Shown here one piece after another: positions 59,430-64,000 of a stretch of DNA of 64,000 nucleotides (its first letter is position 1; each line of letters begins with the position of its first letter). The stretch spans positions 9,270,334-9,334,333 of the forward strand of contig NC_045147.1 in assembly GCF_008831285.2 (NCBI RefSeq), read 5' to 3'. Under the pieces are notes generated by a model, which was not told the DNA's origin, did not search any database, and worked only from the letters and a program-made list of their open reading frames with translations. A program made the position numbers and the translations under genes. The DNA comes from Nymphaea colorata (Eukaryota; Streptophyta; Magnoliopsida; Nymphaeales; Nymphaeaceae).

Positions 59430-61030
59430 AATTAGACATAAAAAAATCAAACAAAAGTTATAAGAATTAATAACATCACAAAAAGGTTTAGTAATATCAT
59501 TATTGAAAACCAAAATATTTCAAACAAAGGCATGCAGTGTCTGTTCAGATTCTTCAAAGACAAGGCAAAGTTGGAGAAAAAGAAAACCGTTTTCAAGTTG
59601 TTTTCCTCAAGAAAAGTGGAAAGTCTCCTAAAATGAGAGATAAAATAAATCTAGAAGGGAAAATGTGAAGATCATACTCAAGGATATGTCTTAGAGTCAT
59701 CTGATCATGAATCTCTTAACACAGTCCATAAAGGAGAATTTTTCTAGCACTGTGTTGTCTCATCTAGATGGAAAAATAACTATTCATATGCTTAATTCTA
59801 CATTCACTAGTAACAAGAATATAAAGTCATGCAACATATAGAACCCTTCCATCATCATCGTTGAATCCCAAGGACATGCAAAGGTGAGACACATTAGTAA
59901 TCTATGATACACTATGGCTCAAACCCTACCATCTTCAGCTGAAAGCATTACAAACTGTTCAAGTCAGGTCTTCAAAGCATTACTAGATTGTAATGCTCAG
60001 AATCTTTGCAGGTCGGGCTAGAACAGGGTCTAGACCTGGACCCGAACTCCATCGTGTGAAGAGGAGCCTGACACCGACTCTCCCTCTTCATCTCTCTCGC
60101 TGGGTTGCGCACGACGCAAATTTCTCTCACTGGGTTGCACACAACATAGAGAAGCTAGAGGCGGAAGGAGGTGTAGCAACAGCTGAGGTGAAGGGTGGCA
60201 GCGACGACGCTCAGGTGAGCCTTGTCGGTCTTTCTCTATCTCTTCTTTCTTCTCCTTCTCCCTCTTGTCGTTTTATGTATGTCTCCCTCTCTATCCCGAG
60301 TTTTTTCCATTCGATCCCTCTCTCTCCCACAAGTTCTCAGCCCTCATTCATTTCTCTCACATTCTCTCCGCTCATTCCCCTTTCTCCTGCACTCTCTCCC
60401 TCCTTTGCTACTCTCTTGTCCCTCTGCTTGCACTCTCTCTACCGCTAGTCTCCTCTCACTCGCAACATTTCTAACTCTCACTGTCTTTCACCTTCAGTCG
60501 AGCACCCTCTCTGCATTCTCCCTCTCGCCTGTTTTTTTTTCCATGCCTGATTGCTCTCTCTCCCTAACCCGTGTGTGTATCAAAATCAACTGAACCACCT
60601 TCCTCACGATTGAATGCCCTCTTCTAATGGTAGACCTCTCTTTTGATCTCTCTTTCGCTAATTCTCGCCCTATTTAATGTTGTTTGGTTGGATTGTAGCT
60701 TGAATAACACGTCTTTCCCCTCATACCAGTGAATTGAAAGTGATAGAAGTGGCAGCAGTATATAACTTTAGCTGCTTGGGGATCAGTTGAGACAGCTCCT
60801 GAGCCTAGCTTGTAGCAAGCCACAACAGTTAAGACACTAAAAATAGAGTAAGTACGGCTAAACGAAACTAATGCTATTGGATTTTTTCCCTAAGAAGTTA
60901 TATAATTATCTTTTTAGCATGATGTATATGTTTGAAGTGGTTAGGAAGCATGGTGGAGATCTTGATGTTGTGGAGAAGGTGTAGAACCGCTTTAGCGAAC
61001 TCGTGACGTATGCTAATGTCGATGTGCATA
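59430..61030. other. Spacer with pyrimidine-rich tract
   Basis: Bases 60215-60565 are almost pure C/T on the plus strand, so all three frames stay open (up to 151 codons) with Ser/Leu/Pro-rich output. I do not accept these as genes. CTCAG/GTGAGC near 60215 is a good splice-donor-like site at the end of a GC-rich stretch (60000-60215), so a first exon and intron 1 of an unknown transcript are possible. Nothing else was recognised. Confidence 0.4.
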
Positions 61031-61033
61031 TTA

Positions 61034-62752
61034 TGTCACTTGTTGGGAAAGAAACCTATTGGAGGGTTTTATGGGCCGACACTACATGTCGACGCCCTCT
61101 TGAGGCGATGACTTACATTTCAATGACCCAATTTCATACTTGTATAGATTGTAAAATCAAATGAGTAGAAACTTATCACTTGATTATCTTTGCAAGTACA
61201 CCGGGTACATCGAGTAGACCTTGAGCGACAAGATTCGAAGCTCGAGCCGATTTTGGGTTATTTTGGCAACGCGCGACAGGTATGGTAGTATTCCTAGCAA
61301 ATCCTTGCCTGGGCCCAAATTTGGAATGTGTGCTTTCAGGATCGTTGGATCCTATGATTATGTTGTGCTAAATGAATGAATGCATGTGATTGAATGATTA
61401 TGAGATTGGTTAAATGTACTTAAATTACTATGCAATGACATGTACATGTTAGCAATTATAACAGCTTAAGACAGATTAGGTGGAGTATCGAGTCGAGTAT
61501 CGAGTCGACCCCGCTTGTGCATTAGAAAACATTCTAGAATGATAATTGCATAGGTCAGCTACGAGTCAATCACAGATCAATACTACTCTCTGTGTTCGGG
61601 TAAGTTTTGTAAGATGTGATTGATATGTTTGATTGATGTGAATGTTGCAATCTTTTTTGTGTGCATTGTCATGGACATGATGCAATTGAATGAATTTGAA
61701 TTGTAGATGTACCCATAAAGTTATTATGGCTAGCTAAGAGTATTGATTGTATGTGTAGCCCTCGTAGGAAGGTGTCTTGAGGTATGAGTGCACTCATAAA
61801 GTGAACGAAGCTCATGTGCTAACCGGTCATTTTGTGATTATATTATCATGATGATAAGTAAGAAAGGATAATTGATGTGAGGCCCTAGGATATCGTTGTG
61901 TGATGTACTTAGAGCATTGGGTTCAAGCATTTCCAAACTCGGTGTCCTAGGAAAGGCTGACAACTCTCTTTGGAATTCACACATCCATGGATGATTGCTC
62001 TATTGCTGCAGCCAAAGAAATTTGTATTGTTTCGGGCCAGCATAGAGATTGTCTCCCGACTGTAGGTCGTCCGTGGTGTGCACACGTCTGTGTTTGTACC
62101 CATAAGAGCTATCAATTTACTAAAACAAATGTAAATAAAATGATTGTAAATAAGACAAATGTGTATGAAGTGTATATGCATGAAGTGGATGTGATATTAA
62201 ATGTGTCAATTGTGGTAATTGAGCGGTCCCTATATGTCGTGGTATATGTGAGGGGCTACCATGACAAGTTCAAGCTACTAATGATATGATAGTATTTATG
62301 TTTTTTTGTATATGTTACATCTTATATTTGAACCATTACCTTAGAGGGTTAGGGATTTATCTAGTTTGTTGTCACACTACAAAGGCTAAACTTTTTATTG
62401 TTTTCTCTTTTCAGGTTTTGGCAGACCCAAGGCAGCAGGTTGATCAGATGACTCAACTCACATCCTATTAGGGAGATTTTTGGGTCTATTATAGTGTCCG
62501 CGCATATGTTTTGGTCTCATTGATGTTTTTTTTTTGTTAGACGTCTATGTTATTGTTTTGAGACATTTTTGTCGTGTAAGTTATTGAAAAATATGATGTG
62601 ATTTTGTATGAACTAAATTTACTACATAATGAAATATTTGTCTCATTGTCTTTTGATGTGCATGGTTCCTTTTGAAGCATTATGTCATTGCCACTCGATG
62701 TTTTATGTTTTAGCAAAAAAAATATTTGGGGGTAAAAGGGTTGGGTGTGACA
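61034..62752 (+). repeat. Left LTR of a Ty3/gypsy element
   Basis: The right border GTGACA (62747-62752) is fixed by the primer site two bases later. The left border is proposed at TGTCAC (61034), its exact inverse, giving about 1.7 kb, a common length for plant Ty3/gypsy LTRs. The partner LTR would be outside the window, so the left border is unverified. Confidence 0.5.
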
Positions 62753-62754
62753 GC

Positions 62755-62768
62755 TTTGGTATCAAATC
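62755..62768 (+). other. Primer-binding site of the gypsy element
   Basis: TTTGGTATCAAATC resembles the usual plant chromovirus start TTTGGTATCAGAGC, complementary to initiator tRNA-Met. Two bases differ in the second half. Confidence 0.7.
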
Positions 62769-62979
62769 TATGGAAAAACCCTTTTATGGATGTGAGCTAA
62801 AGTCGATTCATGAAGCCGTGTTGTCCAGGTACACGTTACTTGATTGAGCTCTTATTGTAGTTTTGATTTTCACTGTAATATATAGGTATATGAATGATTG
62901 ATGTTTTGATTATTATGGTGATGCATTTTTGCAATTGGACTCGTAAGAGTTGTCATAGACCTTGCATTGAGAATGAGGG

Positions 62980-64000
62980 TTGTTGCTTGTACAAATGGAG
63001 TACCAATGTAGGGGTAAAAAGTCAGATGGGTCCGCTACAGTGGCACAAAGAAAGCCATGTTCGATCCACTCAGATGCGCATGCCCCACTAGATGACAGTA
63101 AATTAGGGCAATCATTCGCCCAGACTAGTGTGGCCCCACCAATACAGACTCCACCTGTGGATCAACAAACTATACTATTGACGACTTTGCAGCTGCTGAC
63201 CTCCTTAGTATAGTCGATGGTCAGTAATAAGAGAAGTCATGCATCTCTTATAGGAGACACCACTGCACTATTTAAGGAGAAGACAACTTCGGTGTCGTTT
63301 AAGCAGTTTATGTTGATGCAGCCGTTCGTGTTTATTGGAGATGACAACCCAGATGCGGCAGAAGAGTGGATTGAAGAGGTTAACGCATCTTTGAGTTTCT
63401 CAAGATGACAGAAGAGGATAAAGTAAACTATGACTTGACTTGTTGAAAGGCGATGTTAAATTATGGTGGCAATTGACTTGTGCGATTGGGTTTGCAGGCC
63501 AACAATCAATCTCATAGAAGCATTTCAGATATTCATTCTTCAACACTTACTTCTCAGTGCATGCCATAAATAAAAAGATACAAGAGTTCCTTGAGTTGCA
63601 ACAAAACCATATGAGTTTGGAAGAGTATGTTACTAAATATCGACACTAAGAGGTGTGTTGCCCACATCTCTATACCACTGATGAGGTCAGAGCAGACAAG
63701 TTTGTACATGGACCGCGTTGATGGTCTGCGAAGCAACATGATGTCTAGCAGGCCTCCGACTTGGACGAGGCGGTCACCATGACTAGACGCATGGAAGAAG
63801 ATTGAGCAAGGACACAAAGAAACCATCACAAGAAGACAAGCCAACACACATATGGTGGGCGGATACAAGCCAAGCACCACAACTTCATAGGCATAAAGCC
63901 TTATGGGAAGTGTGACGACAGAGCCTTCAGATGGAACAGACCTACCCGCAGCGACACCACACAGGGGGAAGTAACTACTCTAACTCTACCGAACTGCCCT
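62980..64000 (+). pseudogene. Ty3/gypsy gag, broken and cut by window edge
   Basis: A hydrophilic Gag N-terminus runs from about 62980 to a TAG at 63211. The same frame resumes at 63217 and holds FKQFMLMQPFVFIGDDNPDA and EEWIEEVNASL (family style FxxxxPPxFxGxxxPxxAexWl). A frame slip near 63400 leads to MTEEDKVNY and LLKGDVKLWW, then FLELQQNHMSLEEYVTKY, DEVRADKFVHG, and DLDEAVTMTRRMEED. All are conserved gypsy Gag blocks in the right order but spread over frames with several stops. The zinc knuckle and pol would lie beyond the right edge. Non-functional. Confidence 0.85.

Noticed and set aside
59993-60593. Plus-strand frames of 151 and 123 codons
   Set aside because: Produced by a C/T-rich tract that leaves all frames open. 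Output is Ser/Leu/Pro low complexity.

Overview
The window looks like a repeat-dominated stretch of a flowering-plant nuclear genome. The evidence is plant-type Ty1/copia and Ty3/gypsy retrotransposons primed by initiator-Met tRNA, plant hAT transposases with BED and DUF659 domains, a FAR1-type DNA-binding domain remnant, and a fragment of an ELF4-like circadian gene. Base composition is AT-rich, spacers are long and non-coding, and coding stretches are short and broken. I cannot name the species. No intact host gene was found, and almost everything recognisable is a mobile element, its debris or a tandem repeat.

Layout, left to right. Bases 1-5275 are a degenerate satellite with a unit of about 170 bp that is itself two diverged halves of about 85 bp. 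Bases 5.3-8.4 kb are non-coding, with a GC-rich block and an LTR-promoter-like stretch. Bases 8.4-11.8 kb hold a decayed Ty3/gypsy gag region preceded by another broken reading frame. Bases 11.8-19 kb are mostly empty apart from a foldback element, a small hAT-like MITE and microsatellites. A FAR1-domain remnant lies on the minus strand at 19.0-19.5 kb, followed by a MITE (20.27-20.49 kb) and four tandem copies of a unit of about 97 bp.

A complete Ty1/copia retrotransposon occupies 21338-26384. It has 320-bp LTRs differing at 2 positions, target duplication GTCTA, a primer site, a polypurine tract and all domains in order, but two stops and two compensating indels break the reading frame. It is followed by a GC-rich unknown block and a decayed hAT element (26906-31508).

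From 32.4 to 37.0 kb a moderately repeated element (called C here) is split by element A (32692-36587), a 3.9-kb unit with TG...CA ends and target duplication CTCTC but no coding domains and no second LTR. A second, inverted copy of C lies at 47.3-47.9 kb. Element B (49425-52387, target duplication CACCC) is a diverged relative of A. A second decayed hAT (42697-46061) lies between, and an ELF4-like gene fragment sits at 40441-40650. The right end holds an LTR-like block (53.9-54.6 kb), tandem repeats near 56.7 kb, weak possible exons on the minus strand (57.1-59.4 kb), a pyrimidine-rich tract, and the 5' end of a Ty3/gypsy element (LTR 61034-62752, broken gag to the window edge).

No genes here appear to work together. 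The window reads as a layered record of insertions: A into C, copia into a GC-rich block beside hAT-1, then decay. All annotation rests on reading the sequence; no alignments or database searches were run.
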